NCBI RefSeq assembly: GCF_032922745.1
Contig: NZ_CP136693.1
Span: forward strand, 3,100,001 to 3,164,000
From: Marinobacter salarius
GTDB taxonomy: Bacteria > Pseudomonadota > Gammaproteobacteria > Pseudomonadales > Oleiphilaceae
Length of the DNA: 64,000 nucleotides
Direction: 5' to 3'
Made by a program: the position numbers and the translations under genes. A model generated the notes under the pieces. It was given only the letters and a program-made list of their open reading frames with translations. It was not told where the DNA came from and made no database searches. Positions 44,716-53,373 of the stretch are shown here, in pieces (positions within the stretch are counted from its first letter, which is position 1; every line of letters begins with the position of its first letter).

Positions 44716-45792
44716 ATGATAAAAATGAGGCATGTCATGGCCCGCGCCGGAATTACCTACCAGGATGTCGCCAACGCTGCGCAACGCGTCCGCCAACGCG
44801 GTGACGAGCCCACTGTCGACCGGGTGCGATCGGAGCTCGGTACCGGCAGTCGCAGCACTCTCGGGCCAATGCTGAAACGTTGGAAAACAGGCAGCGAAGC
44901 CGCAGCGGATCTGAACGGACTCCCGGCTGACTTGGTGGCCGCCGTGAAAGCCCTGCATGAGCGAGCTCAATACGCGGCCGATGAACGTATTACGCAGGAG
45001 CGCGAAGCGCACCAGACGCTGGAACAGCAATGGCGCACCGAGCTGGAAGAGGTGCGGCAGCGGTGCGAGTCACTGGAAGAGCAACGCTGCGGGCTGGAGA
45101 AGGCCAATGAAGCGCTTCGCAACGAAAGCGATGCCCAGGCCCACGCTCTGCAACAGGAACAGCACCGGGCGGCCTCACTCACGTCCAAACTGGAGGCAAG
45201 TCAGGAGAAACTCAGTGAGACCACTGCAACCGTCCAAGAGATGAAGCAGGAAAACCGCGATATCCGCAGCCATTTCGAGCACTACCAGCAGGAGATTGCC
45301 GAGGATCGCCGTCATGAACGGGACCAGTTCCACAGGACCCAGTCAGGGCTGGAGGGTCAGGTGGATCAGCTGACGCAGCAGCTCCGCTCCAGCGAACAGG
45401 ACCGCGACACGCTGAGACAACATCGCGACCAAATAAACCAGCGCTATGAGGCCAGTCAGGATCACGCTGAAAACTTGAAAGAAAAGTTGCACGCGAGCCA
45501 GGCCGTCATAACACAATGGGCAACGCGAACAGAAACGCTGGAAGCGACAGTCGACCGCCTCCAGCTGGAGCGAGATAGCGACGCCGAACACCGGGAGAAG
45601 CTTGGTGCGGCCCTAACGGATTCTGAAAAACATCTCGCGGCCTGCCAGCAGCGGATCTCCGACCTCAGAGAGCGCGTGGCAGCGGCTGACGACCGAAACC
45701 AGTTCCTCAACGATCAGAATCGCGAATTACTGCAGGAAAAAGCTGTCCTCCAGGGTCAGTTGAAACAACTACAAACAAGCCTGGCTAAATAG
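44716..45792 (+). CDS. tnpT: KfrA-like coiled-coil protein, TnpT-like
   Basis: About 358 residues; starts at 44716 or at MARAGITYQDV (44737). The N-terminal KfrA-type DNA-binding domain (VANAAQRVRQRGDEPTVDRV, GSRSTLGPMLKRW) is followed by an almost unbroken coiled coil rich in Glu, Gln and Arg to the C-terminus. In Tn4651, TnpT is a DNA-binding partner needed with TnpS for site-specific resolution. The same role is inferred from the divergent arrangement and the core site between the genes. Confidence 0.78.
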   Translation: MIKMRHVMARAGITYQDVANAAQRVRQRGDEPTVDRVRSELGTGSRSTLGPMLKRWKTGSEAAADLNGLPADLVAAVKALHERAQYAADERITQEREAHQTLEQQWRTELEEVRQRCESLEEQRCGLEKANEALRNESDAQAHALQQEQHRAASLTSKLEASQEKLSETTATVQEMKQENRDIRSHFEHYQQEIAEDRRHERDQFHRTQSGLEGQVDQLTQQLRSSEQDRDTLRQHRDQINQRYEASQDHAENLKEKLHASQAVITQWATRTETLEATVDRLQLERDSDAEHREKLGAALTDSEKHLAACQQRISDLRERVAAADDRNQFLNDQNRELLQEKAVLQGQLKQLQTSLAK

Positions 45793-45862
45793 CCCGCTAT
45801 TGTCTCGGCCTGATCATCCCTGAGAGTTGCGAGTAATGCCAATCGCGCAAGGAGAAGTTTAG

Positions 45863-46252
45863 ATGTCTACCGTGACCTTTGGCAGGCTGCGAGCTGCGGC
45901 AAAACGCATTCAGCATGATGCGCTGACGGTTTATTTTGTGGCGCGAGACTCGAATACCCCCATAGTCGTTCGGCTGCTTGCGCTCGCAATCGCAGCGTAC
46001 GCCATGAGTCCAATTGATCTCATTCCGGACTTCATACCGATCCTGGGCTATCTTGACGACATTATCTTGGTCCCGCTGGGCATCGTCCTTGTCATCAAGC
46101 TGACGCCATCGAATGTGATAGAAGCGAGTCGCTCGAAAGCAGCTAAAGTGGCAACCAAGCCGATCAGCCACGTTGCGGCCGCAGTCGTTATTGGCACATG
46201 GCTTTTATGTGCCGCGGCTTTTGGCTACTGGGTGTGGGAATACGGCAGGTAA
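45863..46252 (+). CDS. DUF1232 (YkvA-like) membrane protein
   Basis: 129 residues. The DUF1232 core LLALAIAAYAMSPIDLIPDF with IPILGYLDDI is unmistakable, and a C-terminal membrane span (VAAAVVIGTWLLCAAAFGYW) follows. The function of the family is unknown; members are small membrane proteins. It lies between tnpT and the right end of the transposon, behind the RBS AAGGAGAAG. It may be passenger DNA rather than part of the transposition system. Confidence 0.85.
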   Translation: MSTVTFGRLRAAAKRIQHDALTVYFVARDSNTPIVVRLLALAIAAYAMSPIDLIPDFIPILGYLDDIILVPLGIVLVIKLTPSNVIEASRSKAAKVATKPISHVAAAVVIGTWLLCAAAFGYWVWEYGR

Positions 46253-46303
46253 CGCATCGTCTGCACGCGATGAAATAGTTAATTTAGGGCTTGTAAAACA
46301 GAT

Positions 46304-46351
46304 GGTTAATGCGCTTTTTGGAGGATTTCGTCAGAATCGTTGCCGACCCTC
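46304..46351 (-). repeat. Right terminal inverted repeat, 48 bp
   Basis: Read inward on the minus strand it starts GAGGGTCGGCAACGATTCTG and ends TTAACC, matching 31113-31160 at 45 of 48 positions. Confidence 0.92.
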
Positions 46352-46356
46352 AATGC
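46352..46356 (+). repeat. Tn3-family target duplication AATGC, right copy
   Basis: Identical to 31108-31112; directly abuts the right terminal repeat. Confidence 0.9.
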
Positions 46357-46600
46357 CTCTTTCCAGTTCCTGAAAGCCCGTTTCCACATACCCTGAAAGC
46401 GCCCTGCCTTCGTGCGTCAATCTGACTTCACGGGTTAAACGAACAAAGAGCTTCAAACCAAGAAAATCTTCGAGGCCACGGATGTGGGTGCTGACGGCTG
46501 CCTGGGAGATATTCAGAGCCTCCGCTGCGGCCTTGAAGCTCAATTCTCGGGCGGCGTACCGAAATGCCTGCAACGCCCTTAGCGGAGGGAGTCTCTGCAT
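46352..46600 (-). pseudogene. LysR-type regulator, N-terminal half (cut by the transposon)
   Basis: Encodes the GcvA-like winged helix: LPPLRALQAFRYAARELSFK, AAAEALNISQAAVSTHIRGL, LGLKLFVRLTREVRLTHEG, up to FQELERGI, where the transposon begins. The open frame runs a few codons into the terminal repeat before stopping. Its other half is at 30469-31112. Before the insertion this regulator was divergent from the PhzF-like gene at 46741, the likely target of its control. Confidence 0.92.
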
Positions 46601-46740
46601 TGGAGTCGCTCTGCTTACGGTTAATTTTTAATTAAGCATAGTCCAATTTTACCCGTTTGTTCCCGGAACCGTCGATTGAAAGAATTCAGGTTGAGCAGGA
46701 ATACAAATACCATTCTGGAAAAATTAAGGGAGCGACCATC

Positions 46741-47616
46741 ATGAAGATTGAAGTCCCAATTGTAAGTGCATTTGTTGACGGTGATTCCGGCGGAAATCCG
46801 GCAGGCGTTGTACTTCACGCAGAGCGGTTCAGCTCTGAGCAAAAACAGAAGATCGCAGCCGCTGTCGGCTTGTCGGAAACGGCATTTGTTTCTCCGTCCG
46901 ATTCAGCGGATATAAAGCTGGAGTTCTTTACGCCAACCCAGCAGATCGCTCACTGCGGGCACGCGACGATCGCGACATTCAGTTATCTCCGTCAAAACGG
47001 CCTGTTGGCACACGATCAGTCATCCAAGGAAACGATTGATGGATGCAGGTCGATAAAGATGGAGGGCGACTCAGCGTATATGGAGCAGAAAGCCCCTCGC
47101 TATGAGCCGCTGAACAGTGCGGATCTTCAATTGACGCTTCGGGCACTTGGAATAACCAGCGCTGATCTGATTGCGGGTGCGAAGCCGACACTGGTGAATA
47201 CAGGCAATAGCTTTGTCGTAATCGGAATTCGGGACGTTGACACTATCAAAGGCCTCCAGCCAGATTTGGCTTTGATTGAGCAGCTGAGTGACGCTCTTGA
47301 TTTGATTGGGTTTTACGTTTTTTCCTTTGATGGCGTCGGAGATGGACGAGACGCAGGAGCCCGAATGTTCGGGCCCCGATATGGAATTCGGGAAGAGTCT
47401 GCAACGGGCATGGCTGCTGGCCCGCTGGCGTGTTACCTACGGGAGTTCCTTGGCATCGACAAGCATGAATTCACGGTTGAGCAGGGTCGCTGGATGTCAC
47501 CGCCCTCCGCCAGTGTAATCAATGTGCGTCTGCATATTGATTCAGATGGCAAGATCGGACGGCTTTTTGCCGGTGGTCGAGGTGCGCTGAAAGAAGTCAC
47601 CGAAGTTACTGTTTGA
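46741..47616 (+). CDS. PhzF-family isomerase/epimerase-like protein
   Basis: 291 residues from MKIEVPIVSAFVDGDSGG (ATG at 46741, behind AAGGGAG). Diaminopimelate-epimerase-like double fold with the family pieces GNPAGVVLH, LSETAFVSPSD with the catalytic Glu, FFTPTQQIAHCGHATIATFSY, and EESATGMAAGPLACYLREFL in the second half. Members isomerise or are of unknown activity; a phenazine pathway is not indicated since no other phz genes are near. It lost its divergent LysR neighbour to the transposon insertion. Confidence 0.85.
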   Translation: MKIEVPIVSAFVDGDSGGNPAGVVLHAERFSSEQKQKIAAAVGLSETAFVSPSDSADIKLEFFTPTQQIAHCGHATIATFSYLRQNGLLAHDQSSKETIDGCRSIKMEGDSAYMEQKAPRYEPLNSADLQLTLRALGITSADLIAGAKPTLVNTGNSFVVIGIRDVDTIKGLQPDLALIEQLSDALDLIGFYVFSFDGVGDGRDAGARMFGPRYGIREESATGMAAGPLACYLREFLGIDKHEFTVEQGRWMSPPSASVINVRLHIDSDGKIGRLFAGGRGALKEVTEVTV

Positions 47617-47789
47617 TGTTCCGCCTTTCCGTCACCGGAACTGAACGTGTTCATCCGAACCCATCATCGGATGTGATGAGCTGCATATCGCAAGACAATT
47701 TTTTCTGCAGCCGGGAAACAGAGAGAATTTCAATCAAGCCAATGAGGCGACGTTGTCTAATCTAATTCTCTTAAAAGGTGGAATATCAC

Positions 47790-47933
47790 ATGAACGCAAT
47801 CAACAAATTCTTTCTCGTTTTTTCTGTACTCGCTTTCTCTGCATTCGCGCAAGCCGAAGGTGTTAGCCAGGGAGATATCGAGCGCGGCAATAATCCTGCA
47901 GTTGAAACTGTCGAACTGGGTACTGGCAACTAA
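47790..47933 (+). CDS. Possible 47-residue secreted peptide
   Basis: A short frame with a good signal-peptide shape (MNAINKFFLVFSVLAFSAFA, likely cut after AQA) and a mature part of only about 25 residues (EGVSQGDIERGNNPAVETV). The start is preceded by AAAAGGTGG about 10 bp upstream, a reasonable ribosome site. A hairpin (CCGCCCA at 47935-47941, TGGGCGG at 47951-47957) follows the stop. No family is recognised; it could be chance, but signal, RBS and hairpin agree. Confidence 0.5.
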   Translation: MNAINKFFLVFSVLAFSAFAQAEGVSQGDIERGNNPAVETVELGTGN

Positions 47934-48059
47934 GCCGCCCAAAACGACAATGGGCGGTCCTGGTGGCCGCCCACGCACTCTTGATACAAAGCCTTCACTC
48001 TTCGATCCAGTTCCTGTATTTCCCGGCCCTGCCCTTGCAGTCAACCCTCTAACGCTGTT

Positions 48060-48629
48060 TTAGCCTTGATCACCCATCGACTCGATAAAGGCGTCCACCT
48101 CCGACTGCGTGTAACGGGGTGTAATGTGTTGCTGACAGTTCCAGTCAAAGGCCTCGACCCGAATGATCATGCCCCTCTCTACTTGGGCTTTATAGCTCTC
48201 GTCCTGTAATCGGTCGAGAATTGATGATGGCTCAGGACCAACCAGTGCCATCCTGCCAAGCAGTTTCAGTCTCCGCCGATTCGGGTAGTCCATCAGGAAC
48301 AATGAAACCCGATCATTGGTAAGCACGTTGCCAGTCGTGACGTACTGGCGGTTGCCCGAGTAGTCCGCAAAACCAATGGTCGACTGGTCGATGACCTTCA
48401 AAAATCCGGCTGGCCCGCCCCGATGCTGGATGTAGGGCCAACCGGTTTCACTGACACTGGCAATGTAAAAGCTGTCCCGGGCCTCGATGAACACCCGTTC
48501 CCGATCCCTGAGCAGGTTGTTACGGTCGAGTCCGGATTCAATGGACGAGTAACCGGTCCGACTGCCCATTTCCTCTTGGACCTGCTTAACCGTACTGGTA
48601 AAAGCGATTTCCGCAAACTTGTGCGCCAT
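48060..48629 (-). CDS. Pyridoxamine 5'-phosphate oxidase-like flavoprotein
   Basis: 189 residues with the split-barrel FMN-binding fold: SFYIASVSETGWPYIQHRGG, IGFADYSGNRQYVTTGNV, RVSLFLMDYPNRRRLKLLG, and a C-terminal WNCQQHITPRYT. This is the PNPOx-like group often described as general flavin reductases rather than true PdxH. The start follows a purine-rich CAGGAG. It is convergent with the small peptide gene and stands alone. Confidence 0.85.
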   Translation of the reverse strand: MAHKFAEIAFTSTVKQVQEEMGSRTGYSSIESGLDRNNLLRDRERVFIEARDSFYIASVSETGWPYIQHRGGPAGFLKVIDQSTIGFADYSGNRQYVTTGNVLTNDRVSLFLMDYPNRRRLKLLGRMALVGPEPSSILDRLQDESYKAQVERGMIIRVEAFDWNCQQHITPRYTQSEVDAFIESMGDQG

Positions 48630-48869
48630 GTTGGGCTCCTGAGGTTTTCATAAATCTGTTCTCCCATTTACTACCAGTAACTTTTCAGGCTCAAGTGTTA
48701 CGTCGTGTCATCATTATTTTAAAACAGACTCAATGTCGCCACGAAGGTGCTGGGTTTGAGAGGAATCCCCACCCTGTTTCAACTGGGAATGCAAAACGTA
48801 ACGTACTGCTCGAGGCCAGCGTCCAAGTGGTCAAAACAAGGCAATTTTCCAACATCAGCGGAATACCGT

Positions 48870-49910
48870 TTACTCGAACCCTTCCAGCACTATCTTGCCC
48901 ACGGCCGTACCGGACTCCAACTCCGAATGCGCCGCACGCAGGTTGTCAGCGTTGATTACCCCGAGATTCTTGCCTGCGGTGGTACGAATGTGGCCCTGAT
49001 CCACAAGACTCGCTACCGTCTCAAGAAGTTCGTGCTGCACCTGCATGTCATCAGCATTGTGCATAGACCGGGCGAACATGAATTCGATGTGCAGGGACAG
49101 GCTTTTCGGTTTGATTTTCATCACGTCCAGAGACGCGGGGTCGTCAATCATGGCAATCCTGCCAAACGGCCTCAGCGCTGCCACATAATCATCGAAGTAC
49201 TGGTCGGTGGCGTTCAGGCTGGCCACGTGAGTGATCGGGGCAATTTTGCCCTCGGACACCAGTTGTTCGATTTGCGGCAGCAGTGGCTCGCGGTGATTCA
49301 CGACGAAATCCGCGCCTAGCGATTCGACCCATTGCCGGGACTCGGGCCGGGATGCGGTGGCCACCACGGTGGCACCGGTCAGCGTTTTTGCCAACTGAAT
49401 CAGGATCGAGCCGACACCGCCGGCCGCGCCAACCACCAGTATCACGTCGTCGGTTGGGCTGATTTCCTCTGGGAGCTGCTGTTCAAGCCCCAGGTGGTCG
49501 AAGAGCATTTCCCAGGCGGTTATGGTGGTCAGAGGCAGCGCTGCCGCTTCTGCGTCGTTCAGGCTGGCGGGTTTGCGGCCCACGATGCGCTCGTCAACGA
49601 TCTGATACTCGGCATTGCTACCCTGCCGTGTAACGTCGCCAGCGTAGTACACCTGGTCGCCTGGCTCGAACAATGATGCTGCCTCTCCCGTTGCAACGAC
49701 TTCCCCTACGGCATCCCAGCCCAGTACCTTGGTCTCACCAGGCTCCGCTGCAGCCCGTTGACGTACTTTGAAATCAACAGGATTGACGCCGATGGCTCTC
49801 ACGCGAACCAGGAGGTCCCTTCCCTCGGCCGCCGGCTGAGGTAGTTCCACGTCTTGAAGGGATTTAGGGTCATCAATGGGTAAAGATTCAGTGTATCCAA
49901 CCGCTTTCAT
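48870..49910 (-). CDS. Zinc-type alcohol dehydrogenase-like quinone oxidoreductase
   Basis: 346 residues, medium-chain dehydrogenase fold. The substrate domain includes VRVRAIGVNPVDFKVRQ and LGWDAVGEVVATG; the Rossmann motif is VVGAAGGVGSILIQLAKT. The catalytic zinc ligands are missing, as in the QOR/YhdH-type zinc-independent branch, so NADPH-dependent reduction of quinones or enones is expected. It is divergent from the LysR gene at 50012, the usual regulator-target pair; the gap holds GTTGG/CCAAC (49928-49932, 49939-49943). Confidence 0.88.
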   Translation of the reverse strand: MKAVGYTESLPIDDPKSLQDVELPQPAAEGRDLLVRVRAIGVNPVDFKVRQRAAAEPGETKVLGWDAVGEVVATGEAASLFEPGDQVYYAGDVTRQGSNAEYQIVDERIVGRKPASLNDAEAAALPLTTITAWEMLFDHLGLEQQLPEEISPTDDVILVVGAAGGVGSILIQLAKTLTGATVVATASRPESRQWVESLGADFVVNHREPLLPQIEQLVSEGKIAPITHVASLNATDQYFDDYVAALRPFGRIAMIDDPASLDVMKIKPKSLSLHIEFMFARSMHNADDMQVQHELLETVASLVDQGHIRTTAGKNLGVINADNLRAAHSELESGTAVGKIVLEGFE

Positions 49911-50011
49911 GTTTCTCTCCAGTGTGAGTTGGTAGTGGCCAACAGTGTGATCCCTCTTTACACTAAGAAAAACCGCCTAATCCCATAAACATAATCAAAT
50001 AATTTTTGAAA

Positions 50012-50941
50012 ATGAACTTTGACGATCTGACCGTTGTGCTCAAAGTGGCCGAATTCCGCAACATCACCGCGGCTGCCACCAGTCTGGATATGCGCGCCGC
50101 GACGGCGAGCGCCGCCGTAAAACGTGTGGAGCATGAGTTAGGGGTAGAGCTGTTTGTCCGCTCTACCCGTCAGTTGCGGCTCTCGGCCGCCGGGGAGAAA
50201 TACCTGCCCCAATGCCGGCAGGCGCTGACACTGATGGATGAGGCCCGACAGAATATTCGCTTTGGCACAGAGACAGTGGCGGGAGAAATTCGGCTATCGG
50301 TGTCATCCGATCTGGGTAGAAATCGCGTCGTGCCCTGGATCGACCAATTGATGACATCTCACCCCGGGCTGAGTTTGCGGGTACAGATCACCGACAGCAA
50401 TGTGGACTTTTTTCGGGATTCGGTTGATATGGCCCTACGGTATGGCTCACCCAGTGACGCCAACCTGTACGGGTTCAAAATCTGTGATGTCCCCCGACTG
50501 CTCTGCGCAACACCCGATTACCTGAACCAACAGGGTACCCCCATTCATCCACACGACCTGGCGGGTCACAACGGGCTTTTCTATCAGTTGCAGGACATTC
50601 CCTACGACTTGTGGACCTTCAAACGGGATGGTGAGGAATACCGGGTGAAAATGAGAGGCAATCGGGCGTCCAACGACGGCGATCTCGTTCGGCGCTGGTG
50701 CATCGCCGGGCATGGTATGGCGGTCAAATCCTGCCTCGATATATCCGATGATCTGCTGTCCGGCCGGGTGATGAACGTCATGCCCGACTACACACCACCG
50801 GTATCAGAGCTGTGGCTGATCTGCCCGACTCGACAATCCATCACACCTGCCATGCGCCTGCTGCGGGACCACCTGAAACAGCAGTGTCAAAGCCTTATAA
50901 GCGCCATGACTAAACGCGGCATACTGCCAAGCCACGATTAG
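50012..50941 (+). CDS. LysR-type regulator (CrgA/AaeR-like)
   Basis: 309 residues from MNFDDLTVVLKVAE; a TTG two codons earlier is also in frame but less likely. N-terminal winged helix (ATSLDMRAATASAAVKRVEH, ELFVRSTRQLRLSAAG) and a periplasmic-binding-like effector domain (GEIRLSVSSDLGRNRVVPW; DMALRYGSPSDANL). Likely to control the divergent zinc-type dehydrogenase. Its TAG overlaps the TAA of the convergent LysR gene by three bases (50938-50941 shared region). Confidence 0.9.
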   Translation: MNFDDLTVVLKVAEFRNITAAATSLDMRAATASAAVKRVEHELGVELFVRSTRQLRLSAAGEKYLPQCRQALTLMDEARQNIRFGTETVAGEIRLSVSSDLGRNRVVPWIDQLMTSHPGLSLRVQITDSNVDFFRDSVDMALRYGSPSDANLYGFKICDVPRLLCATPDYLNQQGTPIHPHDLAGHNGLFYQLQDIPYDLWTFKRDGEEYRVKMRGNRASNDGDLVRRWCIAGHGMAVKSCLDISDDLLSGRVMNVMPDYTPPVSELWLICPTRQSITPAMRLLRDHLKQQCQSLISAMTKRGILPSHD

Positions 50942-51885
50942 ACCGCCTTCAGGTGCCGGCCACAGGGCGAATTGGTCATGATGTCGTGCCAGCGATCCTG
51001 GAGCAGTCTTTCGATATGATTCCTGATCCATATAATCCCCGGTTCTCTATCATGGCGTGCGTGCCAGATGAGGTAGAGGGTGGTTGGGTCCACATCGAAG
51101 GGTAGCTCACCCATCCACAACCCGTCGACGAACCCGCAGTCCTGGCTGATCAGCTCAGGAACGGCCACGATGAGATTGGACTCCCTTAACACCTGAGGAA
51201 CGGACGCAAAATGGTTCATTGTTGCGGCGATACGTCTGCTCTGCCCTTTTTGATCAAGATAACTGTCAACAGAGCCATGGGCGTCACCCGACATGGTGAC
51301 CAACAGATGCCGGGCTTCCAGAAACTCTTCCATGGTGATTTGCCGACCTGCCAGCGGGTGGTCCGCCCGCATTGCGAGAACAAATCCGCTGTCAAGAAGC
51401 CAGGTGCTCCGCAAACTGTAATCGTGCTGGTTTAGCACGCCAATCGCGAGATCAACGTGCGCTGACCTCAGGTCGTCGTAGCTTCCTTCAGGTGTATAGG
51501 GTACGGCGTGTACATCTACGCCTGGCGCCTCACGCTCGAGCAACTCAATAAGCTGACGCCAGATCATCTCGACGATGACGTCGGTTACTGCAATGCGAAA
51601 CGTCCGTCGGGCGGAGGCCGGGTCAAACTGTGTCGCGCTGACGGCGTTTGTCAGCGCGAACATAGGGTCACCCACCTGATCCCAAAGACTGAGCGCATAG
51701 GAGGTGGGTTCGATGTTGCGGCCCTTTCGCACAAAGAGCGGATCGTTCCATATCTGCCGCATTCTGGAAATCGCATTCGATACCGCAGGCTGTGTCATGG
51801 CCAGGCGATCCGCCGCACGAGTCACTGAACGCTCCGTCATAATGGCATCAAAGATGTACAGCAACTGGAGCTCTTGAGTTTTCAT
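50938..51885 (-). CDS. LysR-type regulator (LeuO/NodD-like)
   Basis: 315 residues. DNA-binding half: LLYIFDAIMTERSVTRAADR, LAMTQPAVSNAISRMRQIW, DPLFVRKGRNIEPT. Effector half: TFRIAVTDVIVEMIWRQLI and VDLAIGVLNQHDY, ending with a wide-ranging C-terminal extension (WIRNHIERLLQDRWHD). The opening MKTQELQLLYIFDAIM is typical of the NodD/SyrM/LeuO branch. It lies 19 bp downstream of the thioredoxin gene on the same strand, so the two may be cotranscribed. Confidence 0.9.
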   Translation of the reverse strand: MKTQELQLLYIFDAIMTERSVTRAADRLAMTQPAVSNAISRMRQIWNDPLFVRKGRNIEPTSYALSLWDQVGDPMFALTNAVSATQFDPASARRTFRIAVTDVIVEMIWRQLIELLEREAPGVDVHAVPYTPEGSYDDLRSAHVDLAIGVLNQHDYSLRSTWLLDSGFVLAMRADHPLAGRQITMEEFLEARHLLVTMSGDAHGSVDSYLDQKGQSRRIAATMNHFASVPQVLRESNLIVAVPELISQDCGFVDGLWMGELPFDVDPTTLYLIWHARHDREPGIIWIRNHIERLLQDRWHDIMTNSPCGRHLKAV

Positions 51886-51904
51886 AGTAAGTGTCTCAGC
51901 TTAA

Positions 51905-52228
51905 CTATAAGTGCCCTTTAACGAACGTTCTCAACTGGCTGAGGCTCCCCGCCCCGGCATGTTGGGCAATCACATCGCCATCTTGAAACAGGGCCAATGT
52001 CGGAATGCCACGGATACGCATTTTTGCAGTAATCTCCGGGCTGTCATCCACGTTGACCTTGGCAACGGTAAGTTGCTCACTGAACTCATCGGCGATATCC
52101 TCAAGCAGCGGGGCTACCGTCTTGCAAGGGCCACACCAGGGTGCCCAGAAGTCAACCAGAACTGTCCGGTCGCTCTGAACAACCGCTTCTTCAAAATTCG
52201 CATCGGTTACATGAATAATGGTCGTCAT
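51905..52228 (-). CDS. Thioredoxin
   Basis: 107 residues, full thioredoxin fold with VLVDFWAPWCGPCKTVAPLL (active-site CGPC) and the cis-Pro loop in RIRGIPTLALFQDG. It reduces protein disulfides in the cytoplasm. Context (followed by a LysR gene) suggests an accessory thioredoxin rather than the housekeeping trxA beside rho. The start is behind AGGAGCAG. Confidence 0.94.
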   Translation of the reverse strand: MTTIIHVTDANFEEAVVQSDRTVLVDFWAPWCGPCKTVAPLLEDIADEFSEQLTVAKVNVDDSPEITAKMRIRGIPTLALFQDGDVIAQHAGAGSLSQLRTFVKGHL

Positions 52229-52346
52229 AATATCTGCTCCTGAATGGAATTGCTCACTTTCAATACTGGGCCTTCAAATCTGATAGCACTAATTTCAGTG
52301 CCATATAGATCCCATTTCTCACAATGATGGGTTTGCATAGAGCCCG

Positions 52347-53373
52347 TTAGAGCCGCTTACTGAACACCAGCCCACCCCACGCAAGCGTGCGGTTTCCGGT
52401 CCCGCTCTTAATTTCGGAGCTCTGGACTCGGAGCACGTAACTCAACTCGGTGCCAGCAACGAAACTATGGGTATACCCCGCCCAGATTTCCGCCAGGAGC
52501 ACGTTAAGGTCGTTGGCATCCAGTTCGTGGTCGGAGTGCCTGAATTGGCCTTGAAGGAACGCATTATAGGCCCGAGCTTTGACAGACACGCCACCCCAGA
52601 AATAATGCTCCCGGCCGCCAGGGGCCGCGACTCCCGGCGCTCGTTCGCCGTAGGCCATAAGCTCAGGGTTGAAACGATTGTCCGGGGAGGAAATCAGCCC
52701 GTCCCGAAAAACAAGCGCGGCACCAAACTCAGTCAAATAACCTACCGACCCGAAATACGTGACTTTGAATTGCTGGTCCGGCCGGTTTTTATCCAGATAC
52801 TGATGATAGGCAGCGGAATATCGGAATGTTGGTTCCCCGCCATTGGAGACCTGATGGTCCCAGCCGTTGGCACGGTCACTTCCTACTACCTTGTGAACCG
52901 CATTTTGACCCGATTTGAAAACATCCAGGCCCAGCACTCCGACAGTCATCGAAGTGGTCCACCCGGAATCGTCACTCAGGTTCCTGTAACTATGACTCGA
53001 CGATAAGTAAACGAGACTGCTGTAAGGACGATCATCCCGATCGATATCCCTCGCCTTTATTTCTTCTGGGGTGAACCCGTAAATGCCAAATTCCAGGGCT
53101 GCACTTTCGGGCTCGTTAATATCTGCGCCAATACCAGACAACACGAACCTGTCCAGGTTCTGGCTGATTCCGGAAGCCGGATTTTCCAGGAAATCCTCTG
53201 AGTTTGAGGAATAGGTTACGGCCAAACCTGCGGTGTAATCCTGATCGGTTTGGGTGGGTGCAAAAAGATCGTTGTCCGTAGAAAGCGCAATGACAGAATC
53301 AGAATCTTCAGCATGAACCGCCGGAGACAAAACCAGGACAGCGAGAAAAAGTACAAGTAGAACGATGGGGCAT
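52347..53373 (-). CDS. Second LpxR-like outer-membrane lipid A deacylase (signal peptide out of frame)
   Basis: The main frame (52347-53330) encodes a DUF2219/LpxR beta-barrel: ALSTDNDLFAP, DQDYTAG, DRDDRPYSSLVYLS, GWDHQVSNG, and the C-terminal strand GGLVFSKRL. Compared with the copy at 24571 the signature DDRPYAG is DDRPYSS. No ATG opens this frame. Directly upstream PIVLLVLFLAVLVLSPAVHA, a perfect signal, is in frame, and an ATG at 53371-53373 joins it if one base is removed from a C run (53367-53370). So it is either a base-calling error or a fresh frameshift. Confidence 0.75.

Larger units (their letters stand above)
31113..46351. mobile_element. Tn3-family mercury transposon, Tn4651/Tn5041 type, 15,239 bp
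   Basis: Bounded by 48-bp inverted repeats and a 5-bp duplication (AATGC). It has a 990-residue TnpA at the left end and, at the right end, divergent tyrosine-recombinase and KfrA-like coiled-coil genes, the layout of tnpS/tnpT in Tn4651. Ends of about 46-48 bp also fit that subgroup rather than the 38-bp ends of classical Tn3/Tn21. The cargo is a mercury operon with merB, three metabolic genes, a sulfide/persulfide module and a broken cation exporter. The reconstructable target gene shows this copy moved as one unit. Confidence 0.9.

Noticed and set aside
46331..46351. Last codons of the LysR N-terminal frame (GRQRF-like)
   Set aside because: They are encoded by the transposon end, not by the original gene.
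46741..47616. PhzF as evidence for phenazine biosynthesis
   Set aside because: No phzA-E or phzG neighbours; PhzF-like proteins are widespread outside that pathway.
49928..49943. GTTGG-TAGTGG-CCAAC as a LysR operator
   Set aside because: Well placed between divergent genes but too short and common to claim; mentioned only in the gene entry.
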